DNA of 64,000 nucleotides from Mucilaginibacter sp. OK268 (lineage in GTDB: Bacteria > Bacteroidota > Bacteroidia > Sphingobacteriales > Sphingobacteriaceae), in NCBI RefSeq assembly GCF_900103125.1, contig NZ_FNJV01000001.1, positions 1,363,211 through 1,427,210 on the forward strand. Direction: 5' to 3'. How positions within the stretch are numbered: the stretch's first letter is position 1; every line of letters starts with the position of its first letter. Made by a program: the position numbers and the translations under genes. Under the pieces are notes generated by a model. The model was not told where the DNA came from. It searched no databases and worked only from the letters and a program-made list of their open reading frames with translations. Of this stretch, positions 41,292-50,358 are shown piece after piece.

Positions 41292-41684
41292 TTATTGCTT
41301 TGGAGCAGCGTCGGCCGCATTAGCCGCTTTTTTCTGATCATGTTTTGCTTTTTTAGCAGCTTTCAGATCGGCAAATGCCTTTTTCTGATCGGCGGTTAAA
41401 AGGGCATTCAATTTTTGATCTGTTTGGGCTTGTATTGCTTTATGAGCGGCTTTGTTGGTTTTTTTATTAGTCTTATGCGCTTTTAAACTATCTACGCGTG
41501 TAGCCTCAGTTAAAAATAAGGCGTTCACCTGCTTGGTTTGATTTGCAGTTAGTTTTAGTTTCTTTTGCAGGTTTTGCGTTTTGTGCGCCGCCTTTTGAGC
41601 AGGCGTTTTAGCGGTTTGTTGCTGGGCATTGGCCAATACGTTTAAGCTGGTTACTAAGGCTATGATTAGAATTAATTTTTTCAT
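41292..41684 (-). CDS. Small secreted lysine-rich helical protein (Spy/CpxP-like)
   Basis: 130 residues. Signal peptide (LVTSLNVLANA-QQQ). The mature part is lysine/alanine-rich and helical, with two LTANQTKQVNALFLTEATRV / LLTADQKKAFADLKAAK segments that resemble the LTxxQ repeats of Spy/CpxP periplasmic chaperones. The final 20 residues are low-complexity (KKAANAADAAPKQ). Weak homology, so function is inferred only from this pattern. A strong terminator follows. Confidence 0.7.
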   Translation of the reverse strand: MKKLILIIALVTSLNVLANAQQQTAKTPAQKAAHKTQNLQKKLKLTANQTKQVNALFLTEATRVDSLKAHKTNKKTNKAAHKAIQAQTDQKLNALLTADQKKAFADLKAAKKAKHDQKKAANAADAAPKQ

Positions 41685-41865
41685 TATCTTTTTTTATGAA
41701 TGGTTTGTTAGGTATGACAAACGGAGGCTCGTTTGGTTTAACAAATATAAAATGAATGTAAGTAACAGAGACTTAACATAAAAAACTCAAATTTATAGTT
41801 AAACCAAAGTGTCATATTAAAGTCAAAGCATCTATAAATTCATGATCCTGCGCAAATGATCATCT

Positions 41866-43845
41866 ATGAAAAAGACCATAAAGTACCTCTGCTGTATCAC
41901 GTTGTTGATTTTGGGAACAGTATCGCTTTCCTCGTTTTTTGTTGCACATAATCATAATTCGCCTTTCAGATGGAAGTTTCCTTACCGGCAACAAGGCTTA
42001 ACGGAAAGACAGGCAGCAGCACATTTACTAAACCGCTTCACCTATGGAGCCACGCCTGGCGAAATTGATGAGGTTGTAAAAACAGGCCTGGAAAGCTGGT
42101 TTAAACAGCAAATGGATGCCGATCTTCCGGATGATTCTCTTAACCGCCTATTAGCGCCATATGATGCCCTTAAGCTGAGTAATACACAGGTGGTTAATGA
42201 GTTTCCGAAAAATGCGCAGGTACTGCGTATGGCTATAAGTGCTGGCGTAGTGAATAAAGACTCTGTGAAAACTGATCAGAAAGCTTACCGCGATGTGCTG
42301 CAAAATTATATGCAGCAAAATGGTATGAAACCAGAGCAGGAACTTTTCAGGCAGTTTATCAACCAAAAGATATTGCGTGCCGCTTATACCAATAACCAGT
42401 TGCGGGAGGTAATGACCAGCTTTTGGTTCAACCATTTTAATGTATCCATCACCAAAAACGATTGCGCGCAATTTATACCAGCCTATGAGCGCGATGTGAT
42501 CCGCCCTAATGCTCTGGGTAAATTCAATGATATTTTGCTGGCTACCGCCAAATCACCGGCTATGTTGTATTACCTGGATAACTTTACGAGTTCGGCTCCT
42601 AACAGTGATGTACCGGCAGCAAAAAAGCTGATCCGTGCCGCGCAGATGCAAAATATGCCCGGTCAGATGGTGGATAGCGGCAGGCGTGCTGCGCTGATGA
42701 ATAAATTACAGAAAGCAAAAAATACGCAGGGGCTAAATGAGAATTATGCCCGTGAGGTGATGGAACTGCACACGCTCGGCGTAGATGGAGGATACACTCA
42801 ACAGGATGTAACCCAGGCGGCCAAAGTATTAACCGGCTGGACAATTTACCCCATAGGGCAATACGGTAAGCTGGGGAAAAATATAATGGATAAAATAGGT
42901 GCCGATCGTTTGGAAAAACGAGGCTTTGTTCGCGATAGCGATTTCTTATTTAATGCCAATCGTCACGATAAAACAGAGAAGATGGTTTTAGGCAAGCATT
43001 TTGGCCCGGATGAAGGATATCAGGAAGGGGTACAGTTATTATCTATGCTGGCACATAGTCCGGCTACAGCAAAATTCATCAGTCGCAAAATAGCCGTGCG
43101 TTTTGTGAGCGACAATCCACCGCAAAGCCTGATAGATAAAATGGCCAAAACATTCCTGGCTAAGGATGGTGATATTAAACAGGTACTCATTACCATGGTA
43201 AGCGCGCCCGAATTCTGGAATTCATCAGCCTTGCGCGAAAAAACAAAATCGCCTTTTGAACTGGCTATAGGCTCTGTACGCAGTCTGCACGCTAATATTG
43301 AACAACCGTATCAACTGTATAACTGGATCAATAAAATGGGCGAGCGGGTGTATTATTACCAGGCCCCAACCGGTTTCCCGGATAAGGGACAATACTGGAT
43401 CAATACCGGTGCACTGCTTAATCGTATGAATTTTGGCCTGGCTTTGGCTACCGGCCGTATACCCGGTGTAAAGATAGATCTGGCCGCGCTAAACAATCAT
43501 CATGAACCCGAGAGTGCGCAGGCTGCGTTAACGATCTACAGCAAATTGATCATGCCGGAGCGTAAGCTCGACGAAACCATCAAACGCCTTACGCCACTAC
43601 TTACCGACCCGAACCTGGCACAAAGAGTTGATGAAGCAAGTTCCAACAAACTTTATGTAAAAGAAGGGCAGCCTGCCAGTATGACCATGACCGCTCCGGA
43701 GAAGATGATGGCCGATAATAAATTGGCTGCACAAGGTAAGCGGTCAAATAATGTAACAGCCATGCAAAATACTGGTGGCAATAACTCCATGCTGGGGCAG
43801 GTAGTAGGAGTGATTATCGGTTCACCTGAATATCAACGACGTTAA
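41866..43845 (+). CDS. DUF1800 domain protein
   Basis: 659 residues. Signal or anchor helix at about 7-27. The family motifs are AAHLLNRFTYGATPGEIDEV, MTSFWFNHFNVSI, ENYAREVMELHTLGVDGGYTQQDV and KVLTGWTIYP. The family is always found beside DUF1501 and is thought to take part in an exported protein pair of unknown activity. The DUF1501 gene begins 18 bases downstream. Confidence 0.92.
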   Translation: MKKTIKYLCCITLLILGTVSLSSFFVAHNHNSPFRWKFPYRQQGLTERQAAAHLLNRFTYGATPGEIDEVVKTGLESWFKQQMDADLPDDSLNRLLAPYDALKLSNTQVVNEFPKNAQVLRMAISAGVVNKDSVKTDQKAYRDVLQNYMQQNGMKPEQELFRQFINQKILRAAYTNNQLREVMTSFWFNHFNVSITKNDCAQFIPAYERDVIRPNALGKFNDILLATAKSPAMLYYLDNFTSSAPNSDVPAAKKLIRAAQMQNMPGQMVDSGRRAALMNKLQKAKNTQGLNENYAREVMELHTLGVDGGYTQQDVTQAAKVLTGWTIYPIGQYGKLGKNIMDKIGADRLEKRGFVRDSDFLFNANRHDKTEKMVLGKHFGPDEGYQEGVQLLSMLAHSPATAKFISRKIAVRFVSDNPPQSLIDKMAKTFLAKDGDIKQVLITMVSAPEFWNSSALREKTKSPFELAIGSVRSLHANIEQPYQLYNWINKMGERVYYYQAPTGFPDKGQYWINTGALLNRMNFGLALATGRIPGVKIDLAALNNHHEPESAQAALTIYSKLIMPERKLDETIKRLTPLLTDPNLAQRVDEASSNKLYVKEGQPASMTMTAPEKMMADNKLAAQGKRSNNVTAMQNTGGNNSMLGQVVGVIIGSPEYQRR

Positions 43846-43863
43846 TCTATAAAAACATAGATC

Positions 43864-45135
43864 ATGGTATCAAGAAGAGGATTTTTAAAATCAGGAGGTT
43901 TAGCCTTATTGGGCGTAGGTTTAATGGGTGGGATTCCCGGCTTTTTAGCCGAAGCCGCCGCAAGCGAAAAGATCATATCGCCCTATAAAAAACGTAAAAC
44001 GCTGATCTGTATATTTCAAAGAGGTGCGATGGATGGCCTGATGGCTGTAACCCCATTTACCGATCAATATTTAAAAGACGCCCGGCCAACGCTGTTTATG
44101 TCGGCAGCAAAAGCAGGTAACAATAATCCCTTGATCGACCTGGATGGGAGGTTTGGCTTACACCCGTCCATGAAATCCTTTGAGCCTTTGTTTCGTGAAA
44201 AACGATTGGGGATAGTGCAGGGCATCGGGTCGCCAAACAATACCCGTTCGCATTTTGACGCCCAGGACTATATGGAGTCGGGTACGCCTTTTAATAAAGG
44301 TACCTCAAGCGGCTGGCTTAACCGGGCGGTTGGCTTATTGGGGCACGATGCCCTAACACCTTTTACCGCTGTGAGCATGACATCGGCTATGCCGCGGTCT
44401 TTTTATGGCGATAACCCCTCGGTGTCTATCAGTAATCTGCAAGATTTCGCCATCCAGATGCGCGGTAACCCGATTGGGGCTAATATGGCTGCCAAAAGCT
44501 TTGAAGATCTGTATGATCAAACCTCATCCGGCCTGTTAAAGCAAACCGGTAAAGAAAGCTTTGAAGCAGTTAAAATGTTGCAAAAAACAAATATTAAAAA
44601 CTATACACCAGCCAATTACGCGGTATATCCAAATTCGGCCCTGGGTAATTCCTTAAAACAAATTGCCCAGCTGGTTAAAATGGATGTAGGATTGGAAGTA
44701 GCCTTTGCCGAATCGAACGGGTGGGATACGCACTTTAACCAGGGAACAGAAAACGGCATATTTGCCCGTAACGTGGCCGACCTGAGCGATAGCATTAGCG
44801 CCTTATGGTGTGATCTGGAAGCTTACCAGGACGACGTGACCGTGATGACCATGACCGAATTTGGCCGCACCGTACATCAGAATGGCACAGGCGGTACCGA
44901 TCATGGCCGGGCATCATGTAATTTTATTTTAGGGAATGATATTAATGGTGGGCTGGTGCATGGCGATATGAAGCCCTTGGCAGTAGAAAACCTCGAAGAT
45001 GGTCGTGACCTCGCGGTAACAACAGATTTTAGAAGTGTATTCAGCGAAGTGGCAGACAAGCATCTGAACATTAATAATGATCAGATGCTGTTCCCGGATT
45101 GGAAGGGAGACAGGATAGGGGTAATGCGAGGATAA
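43864..45135 (+). CDS. DUF1501 domain protein with Tat signal
   Basis: 423 residues. The N-terminus MVSRRGFLKSGGLALLGVGL carries the twin-arginine signal. Conserved elements are KTLICIFQRGAMDGLMAVTPF, GIVQGIGSPNNTRSHFDAQDYME and VMTMTEFGRTVHQNGTGGTDHGRA, which place it in the alkaline-phosphatase/sulfatase-like fold. Paired with DUF1800 (18 bases apart). Both are exported; the substrate is not known. Confidence 0.93.
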   Translation: MVSRRGFLKSGGLALLGVGLMGGIPGFLAEAAASEKIISPYKKRKTLICIFQRGAMDGLMAVTPFTDQYLKDARPTLFMSAAKAGNNNPLIDLDGRFGLHPSMKSFEPLFREKRLGIVQGIGSPNNTRSHFDAQDYMESGTPFNKGTSSGWLNRAVGLLGHDALTPFTAVSMTSAMPRSFYGDNPSVSISNLQDFAIQMRGNPIGANMAAKSFEDLYDQTSSGLLKQTGKESFEAVKMLQKTNIKNYTPANYAVYPNSALGNSLKQIAQLVKMDVGLEVAFAESNGWDTHFNQGTENGIFARNVADLSDSISALWCDLEAYQDDVTVMTMTEFGRTVHQNGTGGTDHGRASCNFILGNDINGGLVHGDMKPLAVENLEDGRDLAVTTDFRSVFSEVADKHLNINNDQMLFPDWKGDRIGVMRG

Positions 45136-45149
45136 TATATTTTGATATC

Positions 45150-46493
45150 TTATCCCAGCCAGGCAATGGGTAGTTTTATATAAAAAACTGTACCACGACC
45201 TACAATGCTTTCTACATCGATGATGCCGCTGTGTTTTTCAATAATCTGGTGTACAATACTTAAGCCCAGGCCGGTTGATTCTTCGCCTCTGAGGCCGGTT
45301 CTGCGTGCTTTTGAAAAACGGGTAAATATGTCTGGAAGCATGTCGGCCGGTATACCAAGGCCATAGTCTTGTACTTCAATAACCAATTCTTCGTCCTTTT
45401 TATTCAGCCTGACATCTACGCGGCTATTGTCTTTTGAAAATTTGATGGCGTTACTGATCAAGTTATCAATGGCCCGGTGCAGTTTCTCCTTATTCACCTT
45501 GGCATAAGCCGGGTTGATATGACTGGTGAGTATGACGTCTGTTTTAAGGTCCTGTTGTATCTCCCAATCGTTCACAATGCCTTTTAGTAACTGGTTCAGC
45601 TCCGTTCTTTCCATTTCAAAAACATCGCCGGTGTCATTACGTGCGGCTTCCAGCAGATCGTCAATAATGGTTCTTGCCTTAACACAGGAGGCTTTCATCA
45701 TATTCAGGTTTTCCTGCATTTCTTCGTTCAGGTCATGATCCATTTCCATGATCATGGCCAGTGATTCTACCGCCGCGATCGGGTTGCGGAGGTCGTGTGC
45801 AACCATGCCTAACACCTGGTTCTTAAATTCGCCCGCTTTTTCTATCTCTACATTTTTTTCCCTGATCTCGATCACCTGCTGATAATAATTAACCTTGTAA
45901 GAAAAAAAGTACCTGGAGGTAAGATAAAAGGCAGAAAGCAGAATAGCCGAAATCAATTGATTATACACCATTTGGGTAGAGTTGGTTTGGCTGTAAAACA
46001 AAAGGGCGGTGAACAAAATCTCGATAGTGATGATCAGTATAATGGTTTCGTAGTACTCAAAAACATATACGGCGCTTATCAGGCTTAAGGCAATAAGATA
46101 TAAGGTTAAAGCATTGCTTGGATCGGATGTGGCAATAAAGCTTGAATACATGCCACAGGATATGATGTATATCGAAAATGAAAATACCAGGAGTGCCATA
46201 CCGGCAGTCGCTTTTTTATGGCTTTTGAAATTGGCGATGAACAGGTTGCTCAGGATCAGAAAAACGGGTGTGATGATAATAAACACCCAATTGCTCAAGC
46301 TAAATTCCGGGAAATTTTGGGCGCGGGTAAGGCTTACCGGAAAAACAAAATACAATATCCTTATAATAACATTCAACAGCAAGAATATCATACTTCCGGC
46401 CCTTATAGCTACCAGGTTTTGATAGGTATAATAATCCCGGTATGATGCTCTGTACTTTGCCGGCAAGCTATTAAAAAAGAAATGAGTATTCAA
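45150..46493 (-). CDS. Membrane sensor histidine kinase (HisKA/HATPase)
   Basis: 447 residues with about six TMs in the first ~210 residues, no recognised extracellular sensor. HisKA: VLGMVAHDLRNPIAAVESLA with the phosphoacceptor His. HATPase: HRAIDNLISNAIKFS (N), VQDYGLGIPADML (G1), TGLGLSIVHQIIEKHSG (G2). No response regulator is adjacent. The reading frame opens with TTG at 46493; the next in-frame ATG is 34 codons on, inside the first TM region, so a TTG start is likely. Confidence 0.9.
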   Translation of the reverse strand: MNTHFFFNSLPAKYRASYRDYYTYQNLVAIRAGSMIFLLLNVIIRILYFVFPVSLTRAQNFPEFSLSNWVFIIITPVFLILSNLFIANFKSHKKATAGMALLVFSFSIYIISCGMYSSFIATSDPSNALTLYLIALSLISAVYVFEYYETIILIITIEILFTALLFYSQTNSTQMVYNQLISAILLSAFYLTSRYFFSYKVNYYQQVIEIREKNVEIEKAGEFKNQVLGMVAHDLRNPIAAVESLAMIMEMDHDLNEEMQENLNMMKASCVKARTIIDDLLEAARNDTGDVFEMERTELNQLLKGIVNDWEIQQDLKTDVILTSHINPAYAKVNKEKLHRAIDNLISNAIKFSKDNSRVDVRLNKKDEELVIEVQDYGLGIPADMLPDIFTRFSKARRTGLRGEESTGLGLSIVHQIIEKHSGIIDVESIVGRGTVFYIKLPIAWLG

Positions 46494-46518
46494 TTGTATC
46501 GCATATAAGGTTGTTGGG

Positions 46519-46553
46519 CAAAAATATCAAAATTTAATAAGAAATTTTTCAAA
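46519..46553 (-). promoter_or_regulatory. Possible promoter of the sensor kinase gene
   Basis: On the minus strand TTTG (46553-46550), 23-base spacer, TATTTTTG (46526-46519), about 26 bases before the TTG start. It fits the consensus with a long spacer. Confidence 0.4.
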
Positions 46554-46647
46554 TAATAACAAGCCAAAATGTCGTTTAAGTTTATATTTACCTGACTTTT
46601 TTTCATTATAGGCTAAATGGCAAGCGTTTTGATTAACACTCATCAAT

Positions 46648-49269
46648 ATGAACTTTAACAACTTTACAATAAAAGCCCAGGAAGCCGTACAAAAGGCTTC
46701 GGAAATTGCCACTGGTAATCAACAACAGGCAATTGAACCCGCGCACCTGTTAAAAGGCTTGTTGCTGGTTGATGAAAATGTTATAACTTATTTATTAAAA
46801 AAATTAAACGTAAACCTTAACCGGTTGAATGAAACGCTCGACGCGCAGATCAGCTCATACCCCAAGGTAAGCGGAAGCAATATTTATCTGTCATCAGATG
46901 CCAATTCGGCCTTGCAAAAAGCGCAGGGTTATTTAAAAGAATTTAAAGACGAATTTGTATCGGTTGAACATATACTATTAGGTATACTGGCAGCTGGTGG
47001 TACTATCAGTTCACTGTTAAAAGATCTCGGTGTAAATGAAAAAGATCTTAAAAAAGCCATTGTAAGTTTGCGTGGCGACAGCAAGGTAACCGATCAGAAT
47101 GCCGAAGCTACTTATAATGCCTTAAATAAATATGCTCGTAACCTGAATGAGTATGCCGGCTCAGGCAAGCTGGATCCGGTTATTGGCAGGGATGAAGAGA
47201 TCCGCAGGGTGATCCAGATCCTGTCTCGGCGTACCAAAAACAACCCGATACTGGTGGGTGAGCCCGGCGTGGGTAAAACTGCCATAGCCGAGGGTATTGC
47301 TTTCCGGATCATTAAAGGCGATGTACCTGAAAGCTTAAAAACCAAAGTGGTTTACTCGCTGGATATGGGAGCCCTGATAGCTGGTGCCAAATACAAAGGC
47401 GAATTTGAAGAACGCCTGAAAGCGGTGATTAAAGAAGTAACCCAAAGTGATGGCGAGATCATCCTGTTTATTGATGAGATCCACACATTGGTAGGGGCCG
47501 GTGGTGGAGAAGGCGCCATGGACGCGGCCAATATATTAAAGCCCGCATTAGCCCGTGGTGAGCTGCGCTCAATTGGTGCTACCACACTTAATGAGTATCA
47601 GAAATACCTGGAAAAAGATAAAGCGCTTGAACGCCGTTTCCAAAAGGTAATGGTTGAAGAACCTGATACCGCCGATGCCATATCTATTTTACGTGGTTTG
47701 AAGGAACGCTACGAAACCCACCATAAGGTGCGGATTAAAGACGAAGCTATTATAGCCGCGGTTGAAATGTCGCAAAGATATATTTCCGATAGGTTTTTAC
47801 CCGATAAGGCTATCGACCTGATGGACGAGGCCGCTTCTAAACTGCGTTTGGAAATGGATTCGGTACCTGAAGTGGTTGATGAGCTGGAACGCCGTATCAT
47901 GCAGCTGGAAATTGAACGCGAAGCTATCAAACGGGAAAAAGACGACCGTAAGGTGACTGATTTAAGCGAAGAAATAGCTAACCTATCCGCCCAACGCGAT
48001 TCATTACGTGCCAAATGGAAAGGTGAAAAAGACCTGGTAGATGGTATTAACCAAAAGGTTGAACTGATTGAAAACTATAAGCTGGAAGCCGAACAGGCCG
48101 AACGCGCCGGTGATTATGGCAAAGTAGCTGAATTACGCTACGGAACCATTGTACAGGCACAGGCCGAAGTGGAAAAACTAAAGGCCGCGCTGCTGGAAAA
48201 TCAAAGCGATAGCCGCATGCTGAAAGAGGAGGTTACTGCCGATGATATTGCCGGTGTAGTTTCCCGCTGGACAGGCATACCTGTTTCCAAAATGATACAG
48301 AGTGAGCGCGAAAAACTACTCCATTTGGAAGAAGAGCTGCACAAACGTGTAGCCGGGCAGGAAGAAGCTATTGAAGCTATCAGTGATGCCATACGCCGCA
48401 GCCGTGCTGGTTTACAGGATAAACGCAGACCTATTGGTTCATTTATATTCTTAGGTACAACTGGTGTAGGTAAAACCGAATTGGCCAAAGCCCTTGCAGA
48501 ATATCTGTTCAACGACGAGGCTGCCTTAATCCGTATAGATATGAGCGAATACCAGGAACGCCATGCTGTATCTCGTCTGATCGGAGCGCCTCCGGGCTAT
48601 GTAGGTTATGATGAAGGCGGTCAGCTTACCGAGGCTGTGCGTCGCAAACCTTATAGTGTGGTGTTGTTGGATGAAATTGAAAAAGCCCATCCGGATGTGT
48701 TTAATATTTTGTTGCAGGTATTGGACGATGGACGTTTGACCGATAATAAAGGTCGTGTGGTAAACTTTAAGAATACCATCATCATCATGACCTCCAACAT
48801 AGGCTCAAACATTATCCAGGAAAACTTCCAGACATTGGAGGATGATAATCGTGAAGAGTTGATAGCCAAAACCAAAAACGAGTTGTTCACGTTGCTGCGT
48901 GCTACTATCCGTCCGGAATTTTTGAACCGTATTGACGAGATCATCATGTTCACCCCGCTCAGTCGCGATGAGATCCATGATATTGTGAAACTGCAGTTTA
49001 ATCAGGTAAAACAAACCTTGGCCGAAATGGGCATCCCGATGGAAGCTACAGATGAGGCATTGGATTGGCTGGCCCAGTTGGGTTACGATCCGCAGTTTGG
49101 CGCCCGTCCATTGAAACGTGTCATCCAGAAAAAGATCCTGAACGAGCTGTCAAAACAGATCCTGGCCGGCACGGTTGATAAGGACAGTAACATTAAGGTA
49201 GATATGTTTGATAACAATTTTGTGTTTTTAAACACGCCAAAAACTACCGATGAACCTATAAAACAATAA
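46648..49269 (+). CDS. clpB: ATP-dependent disaggregase ClpB
   Basis: 873 residues. N-domain ([18 protein letters not shown]) to about 145. AAA+ 1 Walker A GEPGVGKT at 204-211 with [12 protein letters not shown], then a middle coiled-coil domain at about 410-530 ([29 protein letters not shown]). AAA+ 2 Walker A GTTGVGKT at 603-610, followed by [20 protein letters not shown]. ClpB works with DnaK to rescue aggregated proteins. The middle domain distinguishes it from ClpA/ClpC. Divergent from the sensor kinase. Confidence 0.98.
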   Translation: MNFNNFTIKAQEAVQKASEIATGNQQQAIEPAHLLKGLLLVDENVITYLLKKLNVNLNRLNETLDAQISSYPKVSGSNIYLSSDANSALQKAQGYLKEFKDEFVSVEHILLGILAAGGTISSLLKDLGVNEKDLKKAIVSLRGDSKVTDQNAEATYNALNKYARNLNEYAGSGKLDPVIGRDEEIRRVIQILSRRTKNNPILVGEPGVGKTAIAEGIAFRIIKGDVPESLKTKVVYSLDMGALIAGAKYKGEFEERLKAVIKEVTQSDGEIILFIDEIHTLVGAGGGEGAMDAANILKPALARGELRSIGATTLNEYQKYLEKDKALERRFQKVMVEEPDTADAISILRGLKERYETHHKVRIKDEAIIAAVEMSQRYISDRFLPDKAIDLMDEAASKLRLEMDSVPEVVDELERRIMQLEIEREAIKREKDDRKVTDLSEEIANLSAQRDSLRAKWKGEKDLVDGINQKVELIENYKLEAEQAERAGDYGKVAELRYGTIVQAQAEVEKLKAALLENQSDSRMLKEEVTADDIAGVVSRWTGIPVSKMIQSEREKLLHLEEELHKRVAGQEEAIEAISDAIRRSRAGLQDKRRPIGSFIFLGTTGVGKTELAKALAEYLFNDEAALIRIDMSEYQERHAVSRLIGAPPGYVGYDEGGQLTEAVRRKPYSVVLLDEIEKAHPDVFNILLQVLDDGRLTDNKGRVVNFKNTIIIMTSNIGSNIIQENFQTLEDDNREELIAKTKNELFTLLRATIRPEFLNRIDEIIMFTPLSRDEIHDIVKLQFNQVKQTLAEMGIPMEATDEALDWLAQLGYDPQFGARPLKRVIQKKILNELSKQILAGTVDKDSNIKVDMFDNNFVFLNTPKTTDEPIKQ

Positions 49270-49290
49270 AATAATAATTCCATCATATAG

Positions 49291-49320
49291 CAAAGAGCCA
49301 CCCATTTGGGTGGCTCTTTG
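49291..49320 (+). terminator. clpB terminator
   Basis: CAAAGAGCCACCC-attt-GGGTGGCTCTTTG, perfect 13-bp stem with a four-base loop, 22 bases after the clpB stop. Confidence 0.9.
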
Positions 49321-49334
49321 CATTTATAAAAAAA

Positions 49335-49414
49335 GGCTGTCATGCTGAGCTCCGTCGAAGCATGGTGGGCAGGCCTCTGCGCTCGACCCTTCGACGGAGC
49401 TCAGGGTGACAGCC
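49335..49414. repeat. Inverted repeat of the CTGAGCTCCGTCGAAG family
   Basis: A 26-base arm with CATGCTGAGCTCCGTCGAAG (49335-49360) is repeated inverted at 49389-49414 with two mismatches. The strings CTGAGC...GTCGAAG and TTCGAC...GCTCAG are common dispersed repeats in this group. A fragment (GTTCGACAAGCTC) occurs near 30556. Confidence 0.85.
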
Positions 49415-49483
49415 CCTGTTATTTGTTAGCCTTTTCATGAGCTATTACTCTTTAAGGGGATGGGGCACAATTATGTACCTATA

Positions 49484-49672
49484 TCACGGTTTTTCCTCGT
49501 CGTTTTCCTTGCTCTTTTCTTCAGCCATTTCTATTAAGGTTTCGTTGTCGATAATTCTGTCCCTGTTTTTTGATTGGGTTGGTCCTGCTCCGGTAATAGC
49601 GATACCGGTTACGGCCAATAATAAAAATAACACCAGGCAAAAAAGCCTGATTATTTTTTTTAGCTTTTTCAT
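49484..49672 (-). CDS. Small membrane-anchored hypothetical protein
   Basis: 62 residues: a basic start MKKLKKIIRLF, one hydrophobic helix (about 10-28), then an acidic tail (NETLIEMAEEKSKENDEEKP). This has the shape of a real single-pass small protein, while the overlapping plus-strand frame is serine/phenylalanine-rich and unlike a gene. No family known. Confidence 0.5.
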   Translation of the reverse strand: MKKLKKIIRLFCLVLFLLLAVTGIAITGAGPTQSKNRDRIIDNETLIEMAEEKSKENDEEKP

Positions 49673-49760
49673 GCCGGTAGCAATGTGAGCCCGATATGCT
49701 TTTAAGCATAGCTAAGCCATGTAATAAAATTTATATATGGGTTTTTGATAAACAGGCAGG

Positions 49761-50159
49761 TTAGCCTATTTGGGAAAAAGTGGTGTTATTATACTGATCG
49801 GCTCTGTGATACAGGTGATCGATAGGGTATGCGAAGTAATGTTTAGTAGATAAAAATAAGTGCACTAAATATTGATAGCGGATTAACGTGAGATCGTTAT
49901 AAATAATAATTCTATGACCGGTATATTTTTTACTTGCTGCGTATGATGAGGTATTGGTATAAAAAGCTAACGCTGCTCTTTTATAACTGATCCCTCCCTT
50001 TGAAACGAAACTTTTATCAGTAAATAGTTCGGTATCCGAAACGCGGTTACCGCTGGTACTGCTATGACTCACATAACCTGATAGCGCAAAAAAGCCAAGC
50101 AGGAAGGTAAATGCCAGCAGGTATTTTTTAAAAGAAGCCTTTATATTATTATCAAGCAC
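49761..50159 (-). CDS. Hypothetical protein with one N-terminal membrane helix
   Basis: 132 residues, opening with GTG at 50159 directly after an in-frame TAG. A hydrophobic helix lies at about 13-30 (YLLAFTFLLGFFALSGYV). The rest is rich in Ser, Thr and Tyr (SDTELFTDKSFVSKGGISYK). I know no family. A TATATTTA-like element sits so close to the GTG that the message would be nearly leaderless, which lowers confidence. Possibly paired with the 62-residue protein downstream. Confidence 0.45.
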   Translation of the reverse strand: MLDNNIKASFKKYLLAFTFLLGFFALSGYVSHSSTSGNRVSDTELFTDKSFVSKGGISYKRAALAFYTNTSSYAASKKYTGHRIIIYNDLTLIRYQYLVHLFLSTKHYFAYPIDHLYHRADQYNNTTFSQIG

Positions 50160-50358
50160 ACGTAAATATAACTAAATAGTTGTTATGTCTAATGATTTGT
50201 GAATGAGTAATTTTTTTATTTAAATGCCTTTTATTTGTATTCTTGATATTATTTAATAATATGTTAATATTGTGTAAATGTTTGAGTATAAACTTTTACA
50301 GAAGTTTACCGCACAATTATTTAGTACCGACACATATACAAACTTACCGAAAATCACT

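Noticed and set aside
49437..49688. 83-residue plus-strand frame opposite the small membrane protein
   Set aside because: Serine/phenylalanine-rich composition typical of the complement of a real gene; the minus-strand frame has a signal-anchor and acidic tail.
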